Positions 47,901 to 60,137 are shown, counted from the stretch's first letter. The stretch: 64,000 nt of DNA from Phanerodontia chrysosporium (GCA_001910725.1 MJGA01000008.1:558001-622000), one strand, 5' to 3'. Numbers and translations: made by a program. The notes: generated from the sequence alone by a model not told the origin.

Positions 47901-48492
47901 CGATAAGCTTCTTCTTCTACGAACAGCGCGCTGCAGCGAACCATCGGTATGTCGGCGGACAGAACAAATCTGCTGCAATCAAAGCTGGCGAACCTCCAAT
48001 CCAATTCATACAGCAGAACTCGCTTCTTGCACGGTTCCTCAGTCGAGCATACAAGCTTTTGCAACGTCACTACCAAGCGATCGACTTTCGCGAGCTTGAG
48101 CGCCACTATGTTGCTCCCCTCGGTTCGGACGTGAAACTTCATCGGCTGCGGCCAAAGAAACAGACTGTACTGGATTCGGCGCTCAACGACATATTGGCAG
48201 AAATTCCTGCACAACAACCTCTGCCTCCCATCCAGAGGACTCGGAGCTGCCTGGACCATCGACACTCAAGATCTCAGCTGCTGCTACGCCATCAAGAGTG
48301 CGCCCACTCGACACCCATGACGCACTACTCGCTCTATTCTCGGACATTCTGAACTCTTACGATGAGGAGGAGCAGGACGACTATCTTTTCGACCAGTTCC
48401 TTGGCCTACCCGAGATCGTCGCCAAAAGGCCGCTGAACACAGGACAGAAGAGGAGTTCTAGCGGGGCCATTGCGAGTACGAGCGAACGCTAG
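44929..48492 (+). CDS. FunK1 fungal protein kinase A
   Basis: A member of FunK1, a fungus-specific kinase family greatly expanded in agaricomycetes. The N-terminal part (residues 1 to about 380) carries the family leader (DRINGKMDSHYALVTMKQFR; ARCAWAYMICPIEVKVDDST). A Lys/Arg-rich insertion of about 100 residues follows (near 46190-46350), NLS-like. The kinase core has HIMLRQHRLHVISFYISGEY, VRAFRWDQAGCVMTDAVNLL, ATPIAGGDV, RIHVRIVVEEVGKPL, the HRD loop ILHRDISVQNVMID, the DFG-equivalent FLNDWDLCKF, ISGTWPFLSSLALRYPSKRP and DDLESFIYVVL. Four single-base slips are needed (near 47310, 47606, 47890 and about 48280), three of them consistent with a missing C in a C run. Without them the kinase lobe would be truncated at 47313. 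Either sequencing error or a recent pseudogene. Convergent with a second FunK1. Confidence 0.82.
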
Positions 48493-49151
48493 GTATACGC
48501 AGGAATAGGTGGTCGTTGACAGTGTTGTATGTTACTTGCGCAATATGAATTGTAATATCTGTCATCGAAAGGAATGGTACGAGCTGGCGAATGTGGCCGG
48601 TGCATCTGCCTAACATCGCGAGGCTTTTCCAAGTGCACGAGTCTCTGGAAGGTCGTCGTCGATCGGGAAACACGCACGCGCCGCATGTTTCCCTGAGTCC
48701 CGCGAGCCACTCTCGCCCATGAGTTGAACTGACCATCCCGTCCGGAGGGTAGTTTGCTGAAGGTCGGAGAGACAATCAAGTTCACTTGCCATTGTTCGCT
48801 ATTCTGCAAGACGTGGAGACTTGGGCCGGTGCTGCTATTGATAGCACGACAGCCGTGTGGTCGAGACCAAAGTGTAAGCGAGTCAGAGCGCATTCGCGCG
48901 ACCTCGGCGCGCGCCGTGCGCATCAGCCTCTGCCCGTCCATCTATGTCACAAGTGGATAAGTATGTCATTTATAAATGCAGAATGACAGTGATACTAGTC
49001 TAGGACGACCATCTTAGAGTGCGCAAAGTTGTAGAGGCTATCGCTTTGGCAACTCGGACGCGTTTGTATGACAACAGTCTGCACCGGTGCTAGGAACAAA
49101 GAACGACACACAGCGTGGGGTCGTATGGTCGAAGCATCACCTCGAAGAGCA
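48493..49151. other. Spacer between convergent FunK1 genes
   Basis: About 660 bp holding both 3' UTRs. No further gene or repeat is seen; the open frames there have no family resemblance. Confidence 0.45.
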
Positions 49152-52100
49152 TCAGCCCTTCCTCTTTCCAGCCAGACGAGTCGAACGCCGCACGTCAACA
49201 GTAGTTGGAAAAGCCTGAGCCTGATTGGATCGTTTTTGTAGAGAGGCAGCTTTGTCCTTGACCGTAATCGCACTCTTCGTACGTGCGCTCTTTCTGCTGG
49301 CCTCTTCGTAGCGAGAAGCCGCAGCCATCTTCGTGCCCTGATTTCGAGCGCGCTTCTGGCGTTGGTACGGCCACAAGGAGCAGATGCCTTTCCTTTGCGG
49401 TCTGCTTCGCCTTCTTGGGCGGAGGCTCTTCAACGTCGGAAGGTTCGTCTTCCTCGCTGCGCTTCCGCTTGTCGCTCTCGCCGGACTCTGCAAGCAGCGC
49501 GGCCTGCCGCGGTTTGCCGCTGGGGCCCGGCTTCTCCAGGAAACAGAGCATTTTCCAGCTGAGGAACTGGTCGAAACGCTTCGGGTCGCACAAGCCGGAC
49601 AGGTCGATCATCGAGCCATCTTTTTTCCTGAACATACCCTTGAAGAGCTTGTGCATGGCTAGATGAGTGTCCAGAACGCGTTGCGGATTAGGGAATGGAC
49701 TGGACATCTGCTGTGCGTGGGCGAGCTGCTCCTCCTCTTCGTCGTTGCTATCGTCGTCATCGTCGTCGTCATCGTCGCCGAAAAACTTGGAGCAAGCGTC
49801 GACATAAGATGCGACATGAGCGTAGGTGCCGACACCGCGTTGCTCTGCCGGAGGGGCAATGCTTGGGCCGGACGGTGCGACTTCCACCTCGTCCGGTGAC
49901 GTGCGGTCGCCCGGCTTGACATCCCACTGCTCGAGCTCGACAGGGTCCAGAGCCCAGTAATGCTCTGAGAGGAGTTTGTACGCCTTGATAAGAAACTTGC
50001 TGAGGAGGGACCTTCGGCCATCAGCGTGCGGCTCGAATTTGAGTGGCGGCTCTCCACGCAGGATGGCCGTATACTTCGCGGCCCCGCCTTTGTAGTAGCC
50101 CCCACCGACACGCCTTTGACGATAGAAGAACACGTAGACGAAGGCCATGAGCTCTGGATTCTCAACGTTGGCCTTGATACGGTCTTCTGCGGATGAGCCT
50201 TCCGGAGCAGGAGACAAGTCATGCAAGTGGAAGCGGGCCCCATAGAACATGATGACATAGACGAACGACTCGATGTCGTCGGAGACAGAGGGAGGTTTTC
50301 GAGGGTAGCGCAACGACACTGCTGATTTGAACGCCCACGTGCCCTGTGGGAGACCATGATCAGCGCACAGACCGAGTGTATCGCAGAATGACGTACAGAT
50401 ATACCAGCGGGCTCCGTCGCTGGGACCATGTCGTCCAAATCTTCGCGATACTTGCATAAGTCCCAGTCGTTCAAGAACCCGTCTCCAGTTGCCGCATTTA
50501 TCATGATGTTCCCGATGCTAACGTCTCGATGCAATATTCTGGCCACCTCGTACGCCAGCCTGTGCCCTGGAATCACGGGGGCTGAATACAGGAGATGCTG
50601 AAGCATCTCACGAAAACTCACCAATGAACGCTTCACCGCACACACGCAGTAACTCTCCAGAATCCGTGTAAGTCTCCAGGAGCCTGCCGACCTCTCTCGT
50701 GACCAGGCGGGTGTGGACTCGTTCTGAAGGACGCCACTCCGCGGGCAGATGCACCATGTACCTCTGTACGACCGTCCGCTGTTCGCTGAGGTCGCCTCCC
50801 GCAATCGGTGTGGCAATATAGGGCACACCATGCTTGTGCAAGCGGACGTATGCGTCGAGCTCAGTGTGTCGCCGCGTGACACAGCGCCATTGATCTTTCA
50901 ACCACACCAAGCATTTGCACATGAGATCGAAGGCAGCGAAGCCCTTCGTGCATCGTCCCATAGGCGAGTAGTGTCCGAACGCGTAGCGACCGATGAGGTA
51001 GTAGCAATCTTCTGCCTTTGCGTTCTCGTCGCGCACATTGACAGCCGGGCATGAGACCTGATCTCAGCATCAGCCAGGCATGCGATGATCGAGCTGGGAG
51101 GTAGCAGACTGACCTTGTATATCGGATAGCAAAGGCGGTCGTCGAGCATCATTTCCTTGTACTCTTGGTAGTATTTGTTGTCGCCGGGATCGTAAGCCTC
51201 GACCAACTGGATCTCCTCGTCGTTCGCGAGCTCCACAGTAGGGTCTGCACCGTAACCGTCGGCCGAGGTCGCGAGGCGGTAGACAATGTTGAGGAATTCC
51301 TTCGCGTTCGTCTCCAGGTTGATCGGCTCCGAGCGACGCAGCCGACGCGGTCCCAGCGGAAGACGCGGACGTACATCTCGGCAAAGTAGAACGAGTAAAA
51401 GTGTGACCGGTGTTGCCGAAGCATTGCCTCGATCGCGTACTTGATGAACTGTGCGCGAGACTTCCTGCCGACGTCGCTGTTGCGGAGGAACTTCTGCTTG
51501 CCATCCTTGTCCTTGCTCGGGGCGAAGTGAAATGCGGCCTTGACGTCCGTGTTCTTGACTTCGACAACACTGCTCATCCACGCCCAGGCGCAGCGTGCGA
51601 CCTCGGCTTCGTCGTGCTTCATGTCGCGCGAGAATGCCTGGGTAGCGGCCTCGATGTCCAGGGGAAATCTTGCCAGGTCCGGCCTGTGGTCGACATCTGC
51701 ACTCTCTGCGTGGTTGGCGACGATCATCCATCTGTATCGCGTACCAGCTAGCCTCTCCACTGCGTTCATAATATTGCACTGAATGGTCGAACATGATGGG
51801 GGAAAAGAGCTACCGAAAGTGGCAAGGGTACTGACCAGGGGGAGGTACTTCCTGGCCTCCGACGTATCAGGCATGTTCCTTATGTCAATCGCACGGAAGG
51901 AGCGAGGCGTGAGCTTCTTCCACTTCTTGCTGTCCATGTTCTCTCCAGGGATCAGGCCCTTGAACTCTTCGACAGAGATCTGGGCACAACGATCGTCGAC
52001 CTGGGCTACCGTTTGTTCACTCCACGACAGCGACTTCATCGGCGACCCGGAGCCGTTCTTGCGCGTGAGAGGGTCCCCATCTGGGCGAACCATCGCAGGT

Positions 52101-52397
52101 GAAAAGAGGTGACGCTTCTCGGCTTCTTCTGCAGGGTCTTCCCGCACAGGAGTCGTGTATCGAATGGAAAAGGCTGGTTGGCCGTCGATGATGAGGGACC
52201 GTCGTGATTCTTTCGTCTAACGGTAGTGGCGAGCACGGGTGGTATCGCGTCGCCTTCGATAACGTCGCGGTGAATAAGACGGCGTTGCCGAGTGACGCGG
52301 GTGGACCTGCCCGGAGCAGGGGAGGCTCGGGGTCGGGAGCGACCGACGCCTGTCGAAGGCGTGCGGAACGTCTGGCGGTTTGTGAGCCTCGTGCCAT
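49152..52397 (-). CDS. FunK1 fungal protein kinase B
   Basis: A second FunK1 kinase, divergent from copy A. Start at 52397 in ACC-ATG-G context (MARGSQTARRSARLRQASVA). A splice near 52216-52275 leads to SLIIDGQPAFSIRYTTPVRE, and another near 51773-51828 joins STLATF to VERLAGTRYRW. Core motifs are VARCAWAWMSSVVEVKNTDV, AMLRQHRSHFYSFYFAEMYV, VRVFRWDRVGC, SEPINLETNAKEFLNIVYRL, YIATPIAGGDL, RILHRDVSIGNIMINAATGD, GFLNDWDLCKYRE, ISGTWAFKSAVSLRYPRKPP and DDIESFVYVIMFYGARFHLH. A poly-Asp tract (49746-49780) lies before the tail. One base seems missing near 51333. Near 49340-49360 a shift would lead to a basic tail ending RRSTRLAGKRKG at 49152; read without it, the frame ends at 49195. The substrate is unknown. 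Confidence 0.85.
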
Positions 52398-53159
52398 GGT
52401 GGTTGAGGAGGAGAACTCACTGCTATTGTGCCCAGGCCTTATAAGAGAGGTACCCACGGACCTGTGGCCACGGTGGCGCATCAATCGCCGGGCGGTCAAT
52501 GCACAAGGGCTTCGGCGGTATGGTCTAGGCCTTCTTTGACAATTGGTAAGCGTTGGCTGTCTCCGCGGTCAGTGCTGCGTCCTGTAGACGAAGCAATCAT
52601 TCATTTACCTTCGTGAGGGAACAAAGGTAGAAATGTCGCGCGTGGGACGTGGGCAACTTCGATAATAATCACACACCTTGCGGATAGATGACCTACTGTA
52701 TGGTTATGAAGGAGTGGCACGCTCCCTGCAGTTTCAGCGTCCTTGAAAGACAACCCGCGATCAGGCGCTTCAAGGGCGAACCTGCGAGGGGTCAGCGGTA
52801 CAGACAGATATTGTTGGCGGTCACCGGTCTAGGAAGTAGAAGGCACTGAAAAACAGGAAATATAGGCCAGAGTACCCCTCGACAAACCAATGTTTGTCGA
52901 TGCGAACGAAGTAAACGTCAGTGACGGCGGACTCGTGGTGAACTCACTTGGTACTCCGACAGGCGGACATTGAACACTCGCTGGCTGGCTTCGTATTCCG
53001 ATGATACAATCAAACTCGTCGATGCCCGCACACGCGCCATGACGAGAAGCCCGAGATCCTAAACACATCTGCATAGAGGTAAAGCAGCTACAGCAGAGGG
53101 CGTGTCTTCTTCTCCCCATCTTACCTGCGATTGACAGACTTCAGGACCTACTAGGCTTG
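52398..53159. other. Intergenic, about 760 bp
   Basis: Contains the FunK1-B promoter; a TATAAG on the minus strand (52439-52444) lies about 42 bp upstream of its ATG. The rest shows no supported gene. A minus-strand frame at 52829-53119 has no recognised relatives. Confidence 0.4.
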
Positions 53160-54229
53160 CTACCTCGCATTTCCAGCAATGTGCGAGAGCTGCACATCTG
53201 CATGGCGTGGCATCTAACGACACACACGCCAAAGGCAGGCGGATACACACCGAAGGGTGTTTCTACCTGATCACGTCGCCCCAAAGGCTTGTTGACATCG
53301 TCGACTGCATCCCTCAGCTCGACGTCCCGTGCAAATTTAATACCTAGGTATGGAACCCGGTGCCTCTGTACTGCCCTTCGCCGCCACGAGGACCCCCAAA
53401 GCCATTCGGCTGCACTCAACCTTACCACCGTCAGTCCGCGCATGTCAAAGCTTTCTATGCTGCTTTGCCACATATCCACTCTTGCTCTGTCGGGACTCCC
53501 GCCGGCTGGCCCTGACGACTTACTTGACCTCGCTGCGCTTCCCAGAATCGGGGTCGACACTCTCCAGAGTGAGCTTGGGCTTCACGTGGTCGAATACGCA
53601 GCGAGTGTGACGTGGTTCGAGGAGATGCGCGCGCATGTTAACGCCTCCCAGATCACAAGGCTGAGCGTGAGGGACTCCTCCGCCACCGCCACCCCTCGCC
53701 ATCATCAAAAAGAACGCGCTCTGGCTGCTGCGCTGCACCGCACTGCGCTCGCTCGTCGGCTTGGGGGCCGTACACCCCGGCCTGCGCAGCTATCACCGGC
53801 CATGTGGGACGCTCCGCCATCTGCGCCTCAAGTGCTCCTGGATTTCAATGAGGACGGTGTCGGAGCGTGGACTGGGACACGTTGAGGCCAGCAACACTCT
53901 TTCGCCTCAGTTCCACCGTCCAGAGACTCGTGCTCATCGTGACGGCGATGAAGACGGCCGAACTCGAAGTGCCGGTCTCGGACGCCGTCGCTCCAAAGCA
54001 AGACTTTCGCGAGCTAATGAACCAGATGGACTGGAAACAGGTGCAGATCGGGCTCAGGGAACTTCGCGTGCTGTCAATTGGGCTAAAACTCGAGCTCAGG
54101 AAAGCGGAGTTCAGCCAAACAGTGAACAAACGAGGTACCCTCACAGGGAGGCTATGTACCGAGCTGCGAACGTGGACTGGAGATGAGAGTGCATACACGG
54201 CAACGCTGCTAGGGATCATCCAGGACTAA
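53160..54229 (+). pseudogene. Degraded F-box/LRR-like gene
   Basis: Fragments in more than one frame resemble the C-terminal leucine-rich part of agaricomycete F-box proteins: SSNVRELHICMAWHLTTHTP (near 53180), SPQRLVDIVDCIPQLDVPCK (near 53280), MSKLSMLLCHISTLALSGLP (near 53445), VLDFNEDGVGAWDWD (near 53840-53880) and LFRLSSTVQRLVLIVTAM followed by LRELRVLSIGLKLELRKAEF (53895-54115), ending GIIQD. The pieces are separated by frame changes and stops (for example TGA near 53269) that introns do not plainly explain, and no N-terminal F-box was found. I call it a likely relic; a badly spliced real gene is possible. Confidence 0.4.
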
Positions 54230-54884
54230 TTGGCTCTGTCGGCGGACCAGAGGTGAGGTTCGCGTCTCCCTCGTAGAAGCGCCTTAAAAATAGAGTATGC
54301 TGTATGAAAATACATGGTTCATGAGATGTCTTGTCAGGGCAGCTGCTTGGAGCGCATGAGAGGCCGCCGCTGGTCCATCGTGTGTGACCTTGTTCGCGTG
54401 GGTAGGGCAGCTATACCCTGAACACATGACCCTTGAGCAGGGCTGCCGGCAGTACGACAGGCAGCCGCAGCGGGCTGTGTTTGGAAGGTTGCGCTTGCTC
54501 GTTATGCACCTGAGGCTGGAATTGCAAGTGATGGTTGACGAACGTCAGCAAAAGCTGGATCTAGACATTCCTCTTCTGCGGGCTGCTTGTCCATCGTGAT
54601 GACGACTGGTGTAGGATATTCTTGTCATAATTGTAAAACCACTGTTCGTCGACGTCGTGTTATGTACACGGCGTTCCACTTTGCATGTGTATGAATGTCC
54701 GCAGCGACACAGATAGATCCAAAGTAAAATGTTCCTAAATGCTATCCAAATATCCCTACGACCACTTTCAGCACAGCCACCAAACCATGCACTTCAATGA
54801 CGCACCTATCCGCCGCGCAACTATCCAACGGCATACCACGGCTATCACCACACCACTCACACTCCTTACACAGACACTCCTGCG
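54230..54884. other. Intergenic, about 650 bp
   Basis: Between the F-box-like relic and the 3' end of the acyl-CoA synthetase gene. A short plus-strand frame (54384-54599) is not recognisable. Nothing else is seen. Confidence 0.4.
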
Positions 54885-57457
54885 TTACGCAGCGACCCTT
54901 CCAACACCCCTCTCCGCTAGCTCGCGCGCCCAGCGGCGGAGGACGTGCTTCATGACCTTGCCGCTCGCCGTCTTCGGCAGGCCCGCAAATTTGCGCACGC
55001 CGCCCTCCTCGTCGCCCCGCGTCTCCTCCACAGACTCCATCTCCGGGAGCTCGCCGACGAACCACACGTACGCCGGCGCGTTCTGCCGCCTTCGTTCAGC
55101 CACCCCACAGAAACAAGAGGAGGAGAGCGCGCACCTGTGGATTCATGCCGCGCGCGACAAACTGCCGCACGTCGTCCGCCGTGAGCGCCGCGCCGGGCCG
55201 GGGCCGGGCTCGCGGAGGACCCACGCACCGACGACCTCGCCGTAGCGCGCGTCGGGCACGGCGACGACGGCGGCCTCGCGCACGCCGGCGTGCGCCGTGA
55301 GCACGTTCTCGATCTGCACCGGGAAGAGGTTCTCGCCGCCGCGGATGATCATGTCCTTGATGCGGCCGACGACTGGGCGTGGAATTGCGGGCGTGTCAGT
55401 GGGGTGTGCACGGAGAGAAGCACGAAAGAAGGCGCACTGCGCAGGTAGCCGTCCTCGTCCATGGTCGCCTCGTCCCCGGTGTGCATCCAGAGCGTGCCTT
55501 GCGCATCGCGGCGCATCACCTGCGCGGTCTGCTCAGGGTCTTTCCAGTACCTGTGGACCATCAATCGAGCTACGAGGTGAGATACTGCAGTAGTCTTACC
55601 CTGCCTGAAGCAAGTATCCAGACACCAGCAGCTCGCCAGGCGTGCCGATTGGCACGACATCATCCTGTTCACCTTCGTGCGCACCCTCGACCGCGTGTGT
55701 TCTGTGTTACACGCACATGAGCAGCTCGTCTAGGCACCGTTACGAGAAGCAGACCTGTCCGTAGAGATGATCTTGGCCTTCACATGTGGGTGTATACGCC
55801 CGACAGTCTCAACCCGCTTCTCGAGCGGGTCACTAGGGACGGTCTGGAAAGACACAGGACTATACTTTGCGCGTCAACACGCTTTCTACCAGTATCCGCG
55901 AGCCAGCGCACCTCGTCTCAGCTACAACATGCACCCGTTAGCCAATCACTAAAGTGACATAGAGGAATACGCACTCATGCCATACGCAATCGTCAGTTCT
56001 GTCAAGTTCAGTTTCTCAACGAGCGTCCGCATGAGCGGAATCGGTATCGAACTGCCTGCCGCGATACCCGTGCTAACCCAATTCCATCAGCCTCCGCTTT
56101 TGCCTGTGTAAAGCAAAGTACACACCGAAGCCGGTCAAACACGAGCTTTTTGCCTGTCTCGCGCTCACGCTTCTCGATCTCCGCGAGCACGCCGAGGAAG
56201 TGCGTGGGGACGCCGTGCAGAGCGGTGGGGCGCTCAGAGACGAGCGCATCGACGATCGCGCGGGGGCTGAAGATCGGAGACGGGTACACGATGGTACTGC
56301 CGTGGCTCCACGCGGCGAGATTACCGAGCACGAGGCCGAAGCAGTGGAAAAGCGGCGGGACGTTGCCTAGGGCCTCTAGTCAGCGGGGGATGGGACGAGT
56401 GGGCGGGCGCACGTACACAGGACGTCCTCAGGCGTGAGATGCATGCATCGTCCGATCTGAATGCCATTGTTGAGCAGGTTATGATGTGTTAGCTGGGAGA
56501 TGGCTGTCAGTCCTGCAAAAAGGCGCATATATACGCGTGAAACTGACTGATACGGCTTTCGGTGCACCAGTAGTGCCGCTACAGACTTAAGAAGTTAGCT
56601 CATTGTACACGTGCGCATGCATTGATACGCACCTCGTGAATTGCAGGTTTATCATTTCATGCTCCTTGAGCCCGCGTTCGAGAGCCTCGAGCTCGCGCTG
56701 TTCGGGACCAACATTCCGCCACACGAGAATCTCACGGAAGTCGACAGCAGACTTGACCCTCGCCATCTCTGTTGCGCCATCGGCACCGCCGAGGTCGTCT
56801 ACGACGACGATATTCTTGAGATCCGGTAGGCGTTCAATGTTCACGTGGCCAGGTGACGATGACGCCAATGCGGGGAAGGCGTCTGCGAGGAGCTGGAGGT
56901 ACGCACTGGAGCGGATGCGGGGGACGAGGAAGAGGTGGTTCACGCCTGCGAGGGCGAGGGTCGCGACGAGTTCATGCGCGCGGTAGGCGGGGTTGAGCGT
57001 GACGAGGATCGCACCGACGCGGGCACAGGCCCACTGGAGCATCGCGTAGGCACTACATGGCTTAGCGCGGCGCTGGGGGCAGGTACGCGGGGCAGACGCA
57101 CCTGTTGTTGCCCATGATGACACCGACGCGGTCGCCCTTGGTTACGCCCATGGCGAGCAGGCCGCGCGCAAGGGCCGTGACGTGGTCGTCGAGCTCGCTG
57201 AAGGTCCAGGCGAGGTGCGCCTTGCCGCTCGCCTGGGGGCGGCCGCCGAGCGTGTCGGGCCTCTCTGCGCGGCAGACGAGGGCGGGGCGGTCTGCATGGC
57301 TGGGCAGGATCTTCTGGGCGTAGTACGCGGGGAGGGTGAGGTGGCAGAGCGGAGGCTCAGAGGGCCCCTCGACGTAGGAGCGGGTGAGCTTGGACTGCGT
57401 GGCATAGGTGCGCCGCGGCTTGGCCCGTGGTGGGACACGCTTTATGAGACGGAGCAT
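54885..57457 (-). CDS. Mitochondrial medium-chain acyl-CoA synthetase (ACSF2-like)
   Basis: An ANL-superfamily (AMP-forming) fatty acyl-CoA synthetase resembling ACSF2, activating fatty acids with ATP and CoA. The N-terminus at 57457 ([20 protein letters not shown]) is Arg-rich and lacks acids, as in a mitochondrial presequence. Family blocks are present in order: [40 protein letters not shown], the P-loop region [20 protein letters not shown] (split by an intron), [89 protein letters not shown] and the catalytic-Lys end [17 protein letters not shown]. An acidic insertion of about 20 residues (near 54985-55050) precedes that Lys motif. One base seems missing near 55196 in a GGG/CCC-rich stretch, before [18 protein letters not shown] lies about 230 bp upstream of the start. 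Confidence 0.9.
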
Positions 57458-57684
57458 GCGTGCTGGGGGCAGAGCAAGTCTCAGAAACGTGAGACGACAT
57501 CGAATACTCCTGTATTTGAAGCGGCGGGCGAGCGGGAGACGAGACGGGCCAACGGCGGCGTCGCTTCTTGATCTCGTACCACCACCATCTCGGTTAGGCG
57601 CCCACTAACTTCCCCATCGCCCCGCCTCCCCCCTCCCCTCCCCCGTCGCTTTCCCATACGAGAGTGCGCCGACTGAGCGTCAGC
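57458..57684. other. Short divergent spacer, acyl-CoA synthetase and LINE
   Basis: Only 227 bp separate the ACSF2-like ATG from LINE ORF1. The right part, a C-rich tract near 57600-57650, is probably LINE 5' leader, leaving little or no native promoter for the gene. Confidence 0.45.
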
Positions 57685-60008
57685 ATGTCCGCGCCAACCC
57701 AACATGTCGCCAACTCGTCCCCAGATACTGCACCGGGGCCGAAGAAGGCGACCCAGCCGCCCCGGGCAGGCCAAACCCGACCCTCTCCTTATGAGGTTCG
57801 TGACCCCTCGCGGACTACTGTCTCGAGGTCTTATGCTGTCGAGCCAGACCGGCCTTCGACCCCCTCAGCTGGCCCTCTGGGCAGCGCGATGCCAGTCGTC
57901 CCGACTGCGATAGGACAGCCTGCTGACCAGGTAGGCGTCCCCGTCCCTCAGAGCGCACCGGCGCTTCTGGAACCTTCGTTCTCCCCGTCAGCGTTGGCTG
58001 ACGTCACTCCCCCTGCGCAGGTTCCGGTGCAGCACTCTGCACCGACGCCGCTCGGGCCCTCCGGGACCGCTGTCCCTGCACCTGGCTCGACGCTGGAGTC
58101 GTCCCTCAAGTCGGCGTTTGAGGGCTTCTCCTCGTTTGAGCGGTTCCTCGCGGAGAATCTCGCTGCGTTCAACCAGCACACCCCCGACGTGCAGTTCGTG
58201 GGTCTGGTGAACAACGTTTCCACGGCCCTTAACCGGGTCTACGTGCGCTGGTACGACCTCATCAACGGCTCCCCGGCTGATGCCTCCCTCCTCATTCCTC
58301 GACCCTTCCACGAGGCCCTTTCGCGTGAGCAGAAACGCGCCGAGACCCTCTTGCAGCAAATCGAAGACATGCGCAAGCGCTAACCGGAACCCGACTCCAT
58401 CCTTCGCGAGGTCCAGGGCGTCAAGACGTCCCTTAATGCCCTGAAGACCAGCATCAAGTCCCTCACCGACCGGCAGATTACCTATGCCGACGCAGTGGCA
58501 GGCATCAAGCCTGCTGGCTTGCCGTCGACTGCGGTGCAACCCCAGGCAACTCAAGTCACGCCCCAGAAGCGTCCTCCTCCGTACACCCTCCCAGCTGCGG
58601 GTGTCGTGGATGGGCCCGCGTCCAAGAAGCACGCACCAGAGGCGCCTCACCGCCATGTTGTCATCCCGGAGGGCACCCCCTGGCCGGTACTCGCGCAGGC
58701 TGCCGCGGTTGGCTGCCAAGTTAGTGACCTGTCTGTCACGCAAGCCATTGCCGTCGCCAACCTGTTCGGCGTTCCACCCACCACCGGGTCGGCCTCGCTG
58801 CAACCACCGACGGGTCAGCGCCCACCTGCCCACCAAGGTGCGGCCCCTGCTCCAGCTACAAGGCCCAAACCTACCCCTGTCCCACACGTTCGGCCTCCTC
58901 GGGATCATGGCCGCCTGCTCGTCGCCCGGTTCGCTCACCGAGTTGACGACCAACTCTGCCGCTCACACGACGACATCAAGGCCTGGCTTGACGCTCTCCT
59001 CAAGGAGAAGGCTGAGCCCCCGGTTGCATCGGCGACCCAGCTCGTCAGCGTCCAATGGGATATTGGAGGCACATCCCTCTATCTCCGCTTCGCGTCGCGC
59101 CCGCCGGTTTCCGCCCAACGGCTCATCGACGAGCACGCGGCTTGGCTCGCTAACTCCCCTCCTGACCGCCCGGTGGAGGTCGCGGTGGATTTCTACACGC
59201 CCGTCACCCTTTTGGAGGTCAATGCTGTGCGCCGTGTCGATGGCTCGCATGACCTCTCTATGGAGGAAATCAATGCCAAGATCCTGGCCGGGAACCCTCG
59301 CCTTGCCGACTACCTCGTCCCGTGCATTCACCCGCCCCGGCCGTTCTGGCGCGCGCAGAGCGGTGGTTCGGGCACCCTGGTCGTTGCCGTGTATGACGAC
59401 AAAAAAGGCTCCCACTCCCGAGCACTCGTTAAGAAGCCGTTCGTCATTGACGGTGTGGAACACCACGTCGCCCTTTACGCCCCCCTCCGGTCAATGCGTT
59501 CTGCCACAACTGCTTCCGGTGGAACCACACCCGCCGCCGATGCACGAGCAGGGTGGAATTCTGCGCCCGCTGCGGCGGCTCCCATGTCACCTCTCTACAC
59601 AACCGTCTCGGCCTCTGCTGCGCCGAGCGCCGAGCGGAACTACAGCGCGCGGAGGTCGACTGCCCGCCGGAACACGACTTCTGCCCTAATTGCGGCCTCC
59701 ACGGACATGTCGCGACCTCGCGGAAGTGCGTCTACTTCCGTCACCGCTTCAGCAAGGAGTGGCTCAAGGCTCATCCGCCGAAATATCCTGCGGGCGTTGT
59801 CCGCCGGACGAACACGTACAAGGGCTTCAAGGCGAAGTCTCTTGAGACAGGTGTGTCTGCGCCGGACGATGCGGACATCGACATGGAGGCTGTGGCCGGT
59901 TCAGGGCACCGCCTGGAGGACTCCCTCGGTCAAGAGTCAGACGTTGAGCAGGTCGCCTGGGGTGGCCTCGAGGACGCGGATGACCACGCCCCGCCGCGGT
60001 CATCTTAG
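57685..60008 (+). pseudogene. LINE ORF1 (Gag-like, CCHC zinc knuckle), broken
   Basis: The RNA-binding ORF1 of the LINE, starting at 57685 (MSAPTQHVANSSPDTAPGPK). A Pro/Ala-rich N-terminus precedes a helical region (SFERFLAENLAAFNQHTPDV) and a central domain (LVARFAHRVDDQLCRSHDDI; WDIGGTSLYLRFASRPPVSA; DFYTPVTLLEVNAVRR). The C-terminal Cys/His cluster has CHNCFRWNHTRRRC and CARCGGSH followed by FCPNCGLHGHVATSRKC. Two breaks occur. An in-frame TAA at 58381-58383 falls after EDMRKR although the frame continues for hundreds of codons. A one-base shift near 59490, just before the first knuckle, fits a missing G in CGGTC. It ends at 60008. Confidence 0.82.
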
Positions 60009-60137
60009 GCACGCTTTAGTTTGTCCAGTACATTAGACAATGGAGTTCGTATAGACGTGGCCCCTTCTTCTGCATTGAATGAGGCACCACTGTCACCGCA
60101 GGGTCCAGCTGTGCTGGACAACCCCGAGGGCGGCGAT

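Noticed and set aside
54384..54599. Short plus-strand frame after the F-box relic
   Set aside because: Seventy-one codons, no recognisable domain and no promoter or splice support.
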